Below, in pieces: positions 22,169-29,786 of a stretch of DNA of 37,702 bases (its first letter is position 1; each line of letters opens with the position of its first letter). The stretch spans positions 1 through 37,702 of the forward strand of contig JAIDPA010000013.1 in NCBI GenBank assembly GCA_029062985.1, given 5' to 3'. The translations under genes were made by a program, and so were the position numbers. Source of the DNA: Muribaculaceae bacterium (GTDB taxonomy: Bacteria > Bacteroidota > Bacteroidia > Bacteroidales > Muribaculaceae). A model generated the notes under the pieces. That model was not told the DNA's origin. It saw only the letters and a program-made list of their open reading frames with translations, and did no database searches.

Positions 22169-24586
22169 ATGAATACATCGGATAAAAATTCCACAGAGAT
22201 AACGGAAAGAGATGACTTTTCAATTCAGGAATTTTTCCAACTTTGTTTGTCAAAATGGAAATGGTTTTTGTTGTCGTTTATATTTTTTGTAGGAGTCGGA
22301 ATCCTATATATTCTTCGACAACAACCTGTATATGAAAGAGAGGAACAAATCCTTATTAAAGATCAGGATAATGAGGGAGGAATGGGTTCTCTCCCAAGTT
22401 CATTTTCTGCGATGGGATTATTGTCGGGGAATACAAATGTCAATAACGAATTGATAGCTATTACATCTCCGGCTGTGATGTATGAAGTGGTTGATCGTCT
22501 TGGTCTTGATGTAGATTACACATGGAAAAAACTGCCACATGGAATCACTCTTTATGGCACCACTCTTCCTTTTGAATTTGACTTTAAGAATATCGGTATA
22601 GATGAGAATGCCTCTGTAAGGGTAACCTTAAAAAAGGATGGGTCAATAGAACTGTCCAAATTCGAAAAGATTACTTTTGAAGGAAAAGAAAAGTTTGAAA
22701 AAGAGGTCAGTGTAAATAAGGGCACACAGATTGTAAATACTCCGTTAGGTCAAATTCAGATCAAAAGGCACAGCGATTTTGATTTTGAAAAGATTTTCAA
22801 TGATAATGATGAAGTAACTATTAGCGTTTACAAGACTGCGCGTCAGGATGCCGTCGAACACTACAGCGAAAAATTGATTGGAGATTTGACAGATGAGGAT
22901 GCTGATGTCATTGACCTTTCCATAAAGGATGTCAATGTTGAAAGAGCAGTTGACATTCTGAATACTATTCTATTGGTATATAATGAAAATTGGGTAGCTG
23001 ACAAAAATAAGGTGGCAGTGGCTACTTCGCGTTTTATTAATGAACGTCTTCAAGTAATACAGCAGGAATTAGGTGACGTAGATCAAGCAATTGCTAAATA
23101 TCAGGCATCGACAAGAACTATTAGTCTGGATGAAAGTGCCAAACTTTCTATGAGAAAAGAATCAGATTACGAACAACAGATTGTTAAGGATGCCAATAAA
23201 TTAAGCATTGCTGAATATATGCGTGACTATATTCATGATGCAAGGGGCAAGTTTGTTCTTCTTCCCGTGAATATGGGCGCCGGGAGTCCGGAGGTTGAAA
23301 CGCAGATAGCTGAATATAATGATTTGCTTTTAAAACGAAATAGCTTGATAGCTAATTCATCTGAACAGAATCCTTTGGTAGATGACTATAATACAAGACT
23401 TCAGGCTTTGCATTCCGCAATCCTGAAAGGCATTGACACGAATATACGCTCTTTGAAAGAGCAGCTGTCAAGTTCACGATTCGAGAGAGCAAAGGAAGAA
23501 GGGAGGATGGAGAATACTCCGGCAAAGGTGCTTCCATTATTGTCAGAAAAACGTCAGCAGGCGGTAAAGGAAGCATTATATCTTTTTCTGCTTGAGAAGC
23601 GTGAAGAAAATGAGCTCAGTCAGAAATTCACGGCAGATAATCTTCGAGTATTAACACCCCCGATGGGCTCCCTTAGACCGGTGGCTCCAAAAAAGAAATT
23701 AATTATTTTGATAGCCGCAATTTTGGGTTTAGGAATCCCGGGAGCGCTGCTGTATTTTTCTGAAGTTCTTAATACGAAGATACGAGGGAAGAAGGATCTG
23801 GAAGCAGTTAAGATGCCGTTTGCCGGAGAGATACCTCATGTCGGCAAAAAGCGCAAGTTAAAGCTTGACGCTAAGGGTCGGATTATTGGAAGAAAAGAAG
23901 AAAAGGCTCCGCTTGCTGTAGTAGAGGAAGGAAAGCGTGATGTTGTCAATGAAGCCTTCAGGGTTATCCGAAGCAATATCGACTTTATGTCGGGCAAGGA
24001 CAACCGCTGCAAAGTTATTCTGATCACGTCATTTAATCCGGGAAGCGGTAAATCCTTTATTTCTTATAATCTTGCTTTGAGTTTTGCTATAAAGGGAAAA
24101 CGAGTCCTCCTGATTGACTGTGATCTTCGCCATGGTTCATCCTCAATGTACGTAGGGATGCCCAAGACAGGCTTATCCGACTATCTGACTGAACATGTCG
24201 ACAATTGGAAAAGCCTTGTCAAGACTGTACCATCCCGTCCTGATCTGTCAATAATGCCAATCGGAAAGATGCCGCCTAATCCTGCAGAATTGCTCGAAAA
24301 CGGGCTTCTTGATCAGTTGGTGGATGAGGCAAAAAAAGACTATGACTACATTATTCTTGATTGCCCGCCTGTAAATATTGTTGTAGACACTAATATTGTC
24401 GGGCAGCTCGCTGACAGGACCCTCTTCGTAGTTCGCGCCGGTCTGCTTGACAGGTCAGCGCTAAAAGAACTTAACGAGCTCTACGAGGATAAGAAATTTA
24501 AGAATATGAGTCTTATCCTTAATGGCACGGAGGCTATACATAGTCGTTACTATACTTACGGAAACTATCAGCATCTCAGTGATTAA
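22169..24586 (+). CDS. wzc: Polysaccharide co-polymerase and BY-kinase, Wzc-like
   Basis: 805 aa. Inner-membrane regulator of chain length and export. Wzz domain with a first membrane helix (WKWFLLSFIFFVGVGILYIL, about 28-47), a long periplasmic coiled region, and a second helix (LIILIAAILGLGIPGALLYF, about 513-532). A cytoplasmic tyrosine kinase follows, with Walker A TSFNPGSGKS near 620, Walker A' VLLIDCDLRHGS near 647 and Walker B YIILDCPP near 728. A C-terminal tyrosine cluster (Y794, Y795, Y797, Y800) provides autophosphorylation sites. Followed by its cognate CpsB-type phosphatase. Confidence 0.96.
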   Translation: MNTSDKNSTEITERDDFSIQEFFQLCLSKWKWFLLSFIFFVGVGILYILRQQPVYEREEQILIKDQDNEGGMGSLPSSFSAMGLLSGNTNVNNELIAITSPAVMYEVVDRLGLDVDYTWKKLPHGITLYGTTLPFEFDFKNIGIDENASVRVTLKKDGSIELSKFEKITFEGKEKFEKEVSVNKGTQIVNTPLGQIQIKRHSDFDFEKIFNDNDEVTISVYKTARQDAVEHYSEKLIGDLTDEDADVIDLSIKDVNVERAVDILNTILLVYNENWVADKNKVAVATSRFINERLQVIQQELGDVDQAIAKYQASTRTISLDESAKLSMRKESDYEQQIVKDANKLSIAEYMRDYIHDARGKFVLLPVNMGAGSPEVETQIAEYNDLLLKRNSLIANSSEQNPLVDDYNTRLQALHSAILKGIDTNIRSLKEQLSSSRFERAKEEGRMENTPAKVLPLLSEKRQQAVKEALYLFLLEKREENELSQKFTADNLRVLTPPMGSLRPVAPKKKLIILIAAILGLGIPGALLYFSEVLNTKIRGKKDLEAVKMPFAGEIPHVGKKRKLKLDAKGRIIGRKEEKAPLAVVEEGKRDVVNEAFRVIRSNIDFMSGKDNRCKVILITSFNPGSGKSFISYNLALSFAIKGKRVLLIDCDLRHGSSSMYVGMPKTGLSDYLTEHVDNWKSLVKTVPSRPDLSIMPIGKMPPNPAELLENGLLDQLVDEAKKDYDYIILDCPPVNIVVDTNIVGQLADRTLFVVRAGLLDRSALKELNELYEDKKFKNMSLILNGTEAIHSRYYTYGNYQHLSD

Positions 24587-24622
24587 GTAAGTTAAGATAT
24601 TAAAATCTTAAATTTTATTCTT

Positions 24623-25312
24623 GTGTGGCTTTTTAAAAAGAAAATCTCACTAAAAGATTCAGGACTCCTCCAGGGGCTGACTGACTATCATTCTCATATT
24701 CTCCCCGGAGTCGACGATGGAGTAAAAACCATGGAGGAATCATTAACAATTCTTCAGGCTTTTGAGGAATTGGGAGTAAAGAAGGTCTGGCTTACTCCTC
24801 ATATAATGGAAGATTATCCGAACAAGACCGAAGATTTGCGTCGACGTTTTGCGGAATTCCGGAAAGAATGGAAGGGAAAAGTTGATTTAGGATTAGCTGC
24901 CGAACACATGCTTGACTCTCTATTCGAGCAAAGATTAGAGGCTAATGATCTTCTGCCGATAGGCGATGAAGGGAATCATCTGTTGATTGAGACCTCTTAT
25001 TATACCCCCCCTTATGGTATGGATGATATGATAGAGGCTATTTTCAGCAAGGGCTATTTCCCTATTCTTGCGCATCCTGAACGTTACCGCTATATGGAAG
25101 AGAAGGATTACAGGAATTTGAAGGATAGAGGGGTAAAGCTCCAGCTGAATTATCTATCCTTGGTAGGGGGATATGGAGAACAGGCAAAGAAAAAGGCAGA
25201 ATGGCTTCTATCTCAGAAAATGATTAATTTTTGGGGAAGTGATATTCATCGTTTTTCACATATAAAAGATAGTCTGGATCTTAAGACTTCCGTAAAAAAC
25301 CTTCAGCTATAA
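24623..25312 (+). CDS. CpsB-type PHP-domain tyrosine-protein phosphatase
   Basis: 229 aa. A manganese-dependent PHP-fold phosphatase that dephosphorylates the Wzc tyrosine cluster. Metal-binding motifs: DYHSHILPGVDDG (21-33), TPHIMEDYP, AAEHMLD, LAHPERYRYM and WGSDIHRFSH, all intact. The start appears to be GTG at 24623 (GTG TGG CTT TTT). No ATG exists before the catalytic HSH, so a non-ATG start is required. It sits between wzc and the polymerase, as in many Bacteroidetes exopolysaccharide loci. Confidence 0.92.
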   Translation: MWLFKKKISLKDSGLLQGLTDYHSHILPGVDDGVKTMEESLTILQAFEELGVKKVWLTPHIMEDYPNKTEDLRRRFAEFRKEWKGKVDLGLAAEHMLDSLFEQRLEANDLLPIGDEGNHLLIETSYYTPPYGMDDMIEAIFSKGYFPILAHPERYRYMEEKDYRNLKDRGVKLQLNYLSLVGGYGEQAKKKAEWLLSQKMINFWGSDIHRFSHIKDSLDLKTSVKNLQL

Positions 25313-25329
25313 ATATTGTATTTTCTATT

Positions 25330-26541
25330 ATGAAATTTCCACCCATAAGCACTATAATCACAAATCCTTTCATGATAAATGGATTTGTGTGGTTATTGGT
25401 CTTGCTTGTTTATCAAATGGGTTGGAGCAAACTATGCGCACCTCTTTCGTCAGGTCTTACATTTTTTCTGATTTTGACTATCATCATATCTTTTATCATA
25501 GGGTTATTTTCAGTCAGAAGGAATGTAGTAAAATTTTTACCTCTTGACCATATCTCATTGAAGAAGATGAGTTTTTTAATGGGTTTTTTTTATGCCCTCT
25601 TCATAGCAGAATCAATCGCAGGTGGAGGTGTGCCATTATTAGGATATATAACAGGAAGTATCTTAATTACTTATAAAGAATTTGGGTTGCCCGTTGTTCA
25701 TGTGATCCTTGTAAACGGTCTGTCATGTCTGATTCTATATTTATTTTATGCTTATCGTTCTTATGAGAAAGGAAGAGTAAGGAAGCGCTTAATGATATTG
25801 ATGGCAATAGGATTTTTGCCATTTATTGCAATGTTCAATAGGGGTGCGATAATATCAATATTATTAGGGATGTTCTTAATCAGTATTTTATCAGCAAAGC
25901 ATACTCTCCTTACAATAGGCAAGATTTTAGTTGGTTTTCTGATTATATTTTTTGCTTTCGGCTTTTTAGGAAATCTCAGATCGGGAGAAAAGTTAAGCAA
26001 CTTTATAATGAAAGGGGGAAAAGCGACCAAAGAATTTTATGATTCTCCTTTTCCGGATGAATTCTTCTGGGCATATCTTTATATGGCGACCCCATTGGCA
26101 AATGTCCAGAACACAATTGATAAAGTGAATAAAACAACAGGAGACTCCGAGGATCTTGAAAATATGATTCTATATGAGTTTACTCCTGAAATGATTACCA
26201 AACAGATTAAGGGGGATCAGGATAAAGACAAGACATACAAGCATCATAGATCCTTGTTGAAAGTGAGTTGGTTAAATGCAACCTCGGTCTACGGACGTGT
26301 TTATAAATATTTAGGCTGGACAGGTATGTGGCTTATGTTTGCATTCACACTTTTATTTATATATATAAATTTTCGGATAATTCCTAAGACCAGCAAATGG
26401 TTCATACCTGCCCTAATAACGCTTGACGAGATAGTGATAATGAATCTCTTCGATAATATGTTTATATTTATGGGGATGATTCCGCAATTATTTATTTTTG
26501 TGTCTATCTATTTCTTATCCAAGGTTATGTTTAGAAAATGA
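25330..26541 (+). CDS. O-antigen/oligosaccharide repeat-unit polymerase, Wzy-like
   Basis: 403 aa, about ten to twelve hydrophobic segments and a large hydrophilic loop near 220-330 (GNLRSGEKLS ... YEFTPEMITKQIKGDQDKDKTYKHH). This layout is typical of Wzy polymerases that join lipid-linked repeat units in the periplasm. Family members share little sequence, so the call rests on topology, the RGAIISILLGMFL-type segment, and position right after wza-wzc-cpsB. It is visibly AT-richer than the flanking housekeeping genes, as often seen for polymerases. A second polymerase candidate (EpsG) lies at 29787. Confidence 0.8.
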   Translation: MKFPPISTIITNPFMINGFVWLLVLLVYQMGWSKLCAPLSSGLTFFLILTIIISFIIGLFSVRRNVVKFLPLDHISLKKMSFLMGFFYALFIAESIAGGGVPLLGYITGSILITYKEFGLPVVHVILVNGLSCLILYLFYAYRSYEKGRVRKRLMILMAIGFLPFIAMFNRGAIISILLGMFLISILSAKHTLLTIGKILVGFLIIFFAFGFLGNLRSGEKLSNFIMKGGKATKEFYDSPFPDEFFWAYLYMATPLANVQNTIDKVNKTTGDSEDLENMILYEFTPEMITKQIKGDQDKDKTYKHHRSLLKVSWLNATSVYGRVYKYLGWTGMWLMFAFTLLFIYINFRIIPKTSKWFIPALITLDEIVIMNLFDNMFIFMGMIPQLFIFVSIYFLSKVMFRK

Positions 26542-26552
26542 ACCTATACTGA

Positions 26553-26592
26553 TTAAAGAAATGATTCGCAATTTTGCGAATCATTTCTTTAA
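26553..26592. terminator. Bidirectional hairpin between Wzy and the convergent GT2
   Basis: A perfect 19-bp inverted repeat, TTAAAGAAATGATTCGCAA at 26553-26571 and its complement at 26574-26592, with a 2-base centre (TT). The right arm encodes, on the minus strand, the last three residues (LKK) and the stop of the GT2 gene. T-rich ends on both sides fit termination in both directions. Confidence 0.9.
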
Positions 26593-27390
26593 TTTATTAA
26601 TGCAATTACGATTTCTTCTGACTCTTCTTTTATCGAAAATCCATCCCCATTTATTGAAATACTTTATTATTGATTGGATATGCATATTTCTCATCTTTTT
26701 GTTTTTGTATGAGCCTTTTGCATATTCATGAAAGACTGAGACTCCGGGGTAGAAAATAGTGGTTGAGACTTCTCCAATTCTTCTGCAAAGGTCAACATCT
26801 TCTGCATAAAGAAAATATCTTTCGTCAAAACCTTTAGTTTGTCTTATTGTATCACACCTTAACATCATGAAGCAACCGGAAAGAATGGGCACTTCCATAA
26901 TTTTGTCATATCCTGTCCATTGCAATTCATAGTTACGGTTATGACTTGTCTGCCAACTTTTTATTGGAATAAATCGTCGTAGAATTAAGTCTCCGGGTGT
27001 TGGAACGAGTTTACACAGATATTGAATGGAACCATCAGGATAAAGAATATTAGGCATTATAAGACCACATTCAGGGTGTGCGTCCATATATTTTGCAAGT
27101 TCTGCAATAACCTTATCTTTCCAATATACATCATGATTTAAGACGACATGATATTTAGACCCTAACTCTAAAGCCTTACGTAGACCTACATTATGACCTG
27201 CCCCATAACCTCTATTTGCATTATGAAAATAATTAATTCTGTTTGAATCAGGAAGATATTTGTGAATATAATCCTTCTCAGAATGATCTATTATGAACAG
27301 TTTGTCAATTGATGAAGAAAGCACACAATTAATCAACCTGTTCAAGTCTTCAATTGAGGTGTTGTATGTGACTATTGACGCAGTTATCAT
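26581..27390 (-). CDS. Glycosyltransferase family 2 (rhamnosyltransferase-like)
   Basis: 269 aa. GT-A fold enzyme transferring a sugar from a nucleotide donor to the lipid-linked acceptor at the cytoplasmic face. N-terminal ITASIVTYNTS, then NANRGYGAGHNVGLRKAL (donor-binding loop), VVLNHDVYW (an NHD in place of the usual DxD-type motif), the GCFMMLRCD acceptor-loop motif and GFDERYFLYAEDVDLCRRI, all typical of the WbbL/rhamnosyltransferase group. Its ATG overlaps the stop of the upstream GT2 by 4 bases. Its 3' end lies in a terminator hairpin. The donor sugar cannot be predicted. Confidence 0.88.
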   Translation of the reverse strand: MITASIVTYNTSIEDLNRLINCVLSSSIDKLFIIDHSEKDYIHKYLPDSNRINYFHNANRGYGAGHNVGLRKALELGSKYHVVLNHDVYWKDKVIAELAKYMDAHPECGLIMPNILYPDGSIQYLCKLVPTPGDLILRRFIPIKSWQTSHNRNYELQWTGYDKIMEVPILSGCFMMLRCDTIRQTKGFDERYFLYAEDVDLCRRIGEVSTTIFYPGVSVFHEYAKGSYKNKKMRNMHIQSIIKYFNKWGWIFDKRRVRRNRNCINKLKK

Positions 27391-28103
27391 TTGTAACTTT
27401 GTTTGTAATCGAAAAGAAATAGATTGACAACCAGTAGAACCCTATAGTGAATCTTTTTAAAAAATGAAAGATGACTCACTGAAGATGCAGAGGAAATGTT
27501 TGACTCATGACGTCGGAATTTCGTGAGAGGAGTTTTGATGAATTTTGTTTTGCCTTTTAGTTCGGCGCGGAGCCCAATCCATTGGTCGTAATAATAGCTC
27601 TTAGACGAAGGAATAGGAAGAATTGAGTTGATCAATTCTTTACGGAAACACATACAACAGCCTGTGAAACCATTCCGAAAAATATTATGTAGCAGTCCTT
27701 CGCGAGCATTGATTGTAGAAAACAGAGAGTTATTTACAATCCTCAAATTTTCATCAGTAATGGAACAGTCATGCACGACACAGTCAGATGTACCGATTTC
27801 TTTCAGACATAATTTTATTTTATCAGCAGCCCATACATTGTCTTGATCTGATAAGAAAATTATATCTCCATTAGAATGACGTATCGCATTTTCAAAATTT
27901 GAATTTACGCCCCGGGTGTTTTCATTATTGAAAATCTTAATTCTGGAATCATTAAAGGAGGAAATAATATCTAATGTTGAGTCAGTAGAACTATCATCTG
28001 AAACGATTATCTCATCTTCAGGCTGTAGTTGAGATAAGATGGAAGTGAGCTGCTCCTTTATGAAACGCTCTCCATTATATGTAGCCATGCAGACAGATAT
28101 CAT
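27387..28103 (-). CDS. Glycosyltransferase family 2
   Basis: 238 aa. ISVCMATYNGERFIKEQLTSILSQ, DEIIVSDDSSTDST, NFENAIRHSNGDIIFLSDQDNVW (the DxD-like SDQD) and the acceptor-side TGCCMCFRKELI with YYYDQWIGL fit the WcaA-like GT2 group that often adds rhamnose or galactose in O-antigen synthesis. It is the first gene of a two-gene minus-strand unit. The C-terminal hydrophobic, basic segment (FFKKIHYRVLLVVNLFLF) may hold it to the membrane. AT-rich, like its partner. Confidence 0.88.
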   Translation of the reverse strand: MISVCMATYNGERFIKEQLTSILSQLQPEDEIIVSDDSSTDSTLDIISSFNDSRIKIFNNENTRGVNSNFENAIRHSNGDIIFLSDQDNVWAADKIKLCLKEIGTSDCVVHDCSITDENLRIVNNSLFSTINAREGLLHNIFRNGFTGCCMCFRKELINSILPIPSSKSYYYDQWIGLRAELKGKTKFIKTPLTKFRRHESNISSASSVSHLSFFKKIHYRVLLVVNLFLFDYKQSYK

Positions 28104-28552
28104 GAGTAATTTCAGCCTTTAATAAATCAATTATTCAGGATATGCAACTCATTTTGAATAATGGCAACAGTAAAAAACTATCACTCTGAGATACTCAGGT
28201 GACTGAAAAGTCATCAGAATCACAATCCTGAATAGGAAAATTATTTTGACATTAGGTCAAGACCAGCTATTTAAATTTTTAGAAAGCTGATCTTGATAGA
28301 TGAAAGAAATTGGTCTACTAAAGCAGTCTGCAGCCATCTGTTATTAGGGTCATCCTATGAAAAATTTTATTGGTTTAAACATAGGAAAACCATTCAATGA
28401 AATACAGATGCTTAAAGTATTCAATGTCCTTTTTATTAACGCTAATTAATGTTAATAATTGTATGAAATATTTCTTTTATCTAATCAAAAAGTTTTAGAA
28501 TAAGTGTTTAAACTTTACTGAACGCCTTCAACAGATAACCGTAGGGGTTAAA
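28104..28552. other. AT-rich intergenic region, no gene
   Basis: 449 bases without a convincing reading frame. It must hold the promoter of the two GT2 genes, but I find no good TAnnTTTG box. It has an imperfect inverted repeat (TCAAGACCAGCT at 28257-28268 with AGCTGATCTTGA at 28285-28296, one mismatch) and a small TGACT-GAAA-AGTCA hairpin near 28200. It may be decayed DNA left of the Rpn-family gene. Confidence 0.6.
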
Positions 28553-29452
28553 CTAATTTATATCAACACTAAATTTCCTTATTTCCTCTTCCGGCAATTT
28601 GAGGGCTGCCGCTATCGTTCCGACCGACATTCCTCCTTTCAAGAGCTGACTTATTATTTCGGCTCTACCTTCAGCTCTACCTTCAGCTCTACCTTCTTTG
28701 CGTCCTTCCTGCAGACCCTCTTCCCGGGCTGTGTCGAGCACATCATTCTGCACCATGATGTTGTCCATGTGTGCGTCATATTCTCGTCTCTCTTTGGGTG
28801 ACATCGACATGATCCTGAGCTTTTCCCTTACTTCCTGTAAGCCGGGAGTGCGTGTATCTTCCTTTATCTTGCCTGTCTTCAGATAGGTCATCCATTCATC
28901 GAGCGGTGTCTCCGGTATCTTGTCATAAACGTTTACCCTGACAAGATAGTATTCGGGAAAAACCTGACGCGGAAGGTGAGGCACAATGACCCCCTCTTCC
29001 TTAATATTCACAATCAGGTCGTTGCCCGTATGAATGCCTCTGAATCTTGTCTCTCCCTGGTAGACATAGTCATCCCCCTTTCCGAAATGGCAGTAGAGGA
29101 TGCTGATTGAATAGACTTTCTTGACCTGGTCATATTTATCTCCGATGTTGAAATGCTTGGTAATAACTGGACACTTACCAAAAAGGATCTTCTTATAATA
29201 TTGGAATTGACGAGTTAAATGAACCATTACGATTATAAGATGTCCTTTGCTGTTTTTAGCTTTTATATCAACGCGGTTAAACTTATCGCTTGCGTCTTCC
29301 TGATTGGATTCGCTTTCAAGAAGTTCCATAATCTTGACCTCTTCGCCGGTGAGCACGGTGATCAGTCCTTCAAGAATATCGAAGTTAGCCTTATCGCGTA
29401 GGATATGCTTTATTGCCCAATCAAAACGTATGTAGGTGTTATCCTGTTCCAT
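28553..29452 (-). CDS. Rpn-family PD-(D/E)XK nuclease/transposase-like protein, active site altered
   Basis: 299 aa. This family (PF12784-like; recombination-promoting nuclease/putative transposase) is abundant in Bacteroidales. Conserved parts are RFDWAIKHILRDKANFDILEGLI, LLESESNQEDASDKFNRVDI, KVYSISILYCHFGKGDDYVYQG and FRGIHTGNDL. In relatives the core reads like D...(E/K)LVIIEVQ, giving catalytic Asp and Glu-x-Gln. Here Asp62 is present, but the E-x-Q is replaced by M76-V-H78 in LIIVMVHLTRQ, so nuclease activity is unlikely. The C-terminal GRKEGRAEGRAEGRAE is a tetrapeptide repeat encoded by a 12-base DNA repeat. It sits alone between the two halves of the polysaccharide locus. Confidence 0.85.
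   Translation of the reverse strand: MEQDNTYIRFDWAIKHILRDKANFDILEGLITVLTGEEVKIMELLESESNQEDASDKFNRVDIKAKNSKGHLIIVMVHLTRQFQYYKKILFGKCPVITKHFNIGDKYDQVKKVYSISILYCHFGKGDDYVYQGETRFRGIHTGNDLIVNIKEEGVIVPHLPRQVFPEYYLVRVNVYDKIPETPLDEWMTYLKTGKIKEDTRTPGLQEVREKLRIMSMSPKERREYDAHMDNIMVQNDVLDTAREEGLQEGRKEGRAEGRAEGRAEIISQLLKGGMSVGTIAAALKLPEEEIRKFSVDIN
28661..28696 (-). repeat. 12-bp coding tandem repeat in the Rpn-family gene
   Basis: Three units of (A/G)GCTCTACCTTC on the plus strand (28661, 28673, 28685) plus a diverged fourth at 28697. They encode the repeated GRAE/GRKE tetrapeptides. Units are a multiple of three, so copy changes would keep the frame. Confidence 0.85.
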
Positions 29453-29453
29453 A

Positions 29454-29493
29454 TTGAATCATCTAAGAGAAAGTTGAATCATCTAAGAGAAAG
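29454..29493 (+). repeat. Perfect 20-bp tandem duplication before the Rpn-family gene
   Basis: TTGAATCATCTAAGAGAAAG occurs twice back-to-back (29454-29473 and 29474-29493), starting 2 bases upstream of the start codon at 29452 on the minus strand. The copies are identical, which suggests a recent duplication or a conserved leader element. Confidence 0.92.
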
Positions 29494-29558
29494 ATGTAGC
29501 CCTCATTTTCAACTTTCACCACAAATTTAATCAAAAATTCCGATAATTAATATACAAG

Positions 29559-29627
29559 GATGAAAATAAGATTCAAACCTTCGTGTCCCTGCTCCTAAAG
29601 CAGGGACGCGGTTTTACTAATTCCCCG
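29559..29627 (-). pseudogene. Decayed tRNA-Pro copy
   Basis: On the minus strand this stretch resembles the tRNA-Pro at 938-1012: CGGGG at the 5' end, the anticodon arm CCCTGC-TTTAGGA-GCAGGG, and the T-arm CGAAGGTTTGAATC. The D-arm is unrecognisable, the acceptor stem does not close, and the loop now reads TAG where the true gene has TGG. It is not a functional tRNA. Such fragments are often left by integration events at tRNA genes. It lies just upstream of the Rpn-family gene. Confidence 0.7.
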
Positions 29628-29649
29628 GCATATATTCCCAAATATGAAG

Positions 29650-29676
29650 TTTTTATTTACTGCCAATAAATAAAAA
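29650..29676 (-). terminator. AT-only hairpin downstream of the EpsG operon
   Basis: A perfect 10-bp inverted repeat, TTTTTATTTA (29650-29659) and TAAATAAAAA (29667-29676), with a 7-base loop. It is about 110 bases past the EpsG stop. A weak candidate for the end of the minus-strand transcript. The rest of 29494-29786 holds the tRNA-like remnant and repeat array E. Confidence 0.4.
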
Positions 29677-29742
29677 TTATCCACCCCCGACCTGACAATT
29701 GAGGTCATTCCTCTCTCAAAGTTTCTTTTGGCGTTGGAATAG

Positions 29743-29784
29743 TAGGCTCAAGGCACGAGGCTCAAGCCTAACGCCTAATGCCTA
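29743..29784. repeat. Heptamer array E, hairpin-forming, next to the EpsG stop
   Basis: On the minus strand, three units (TAGGCAT, TAGGCGT, TAGGCTT) are followed by three units in the opposite sense (GAGCCTC, GTGCCTT, GAGCCTA). The two halves can fold on themselves: AGGC with GCCT outside and AGGCT with AGCCT inside a TTGA-type loop. The array begins 2 bases after the TAA stop of the EpsG gene (29789-29787). It could serve as its terminator structure. Confidence 0.82.
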
Positions 29785-29786
29785 AC

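Noticed and set aside
938-29627. A 28-kb integrated island bounded by tRNA-Pro and its remnant
   Set aside because: The interval contains core genes (prfB, fbp, meaB, recQ), no integrase, and the remnant is not an exact 3' duplicate.
28104-29786. A complete insertion sequence around the Rpn-family gene
   Set aside because: No terminal inverted repeats or target-site duplication could be seen flanking it; the 20-bp repeat is on one side only.
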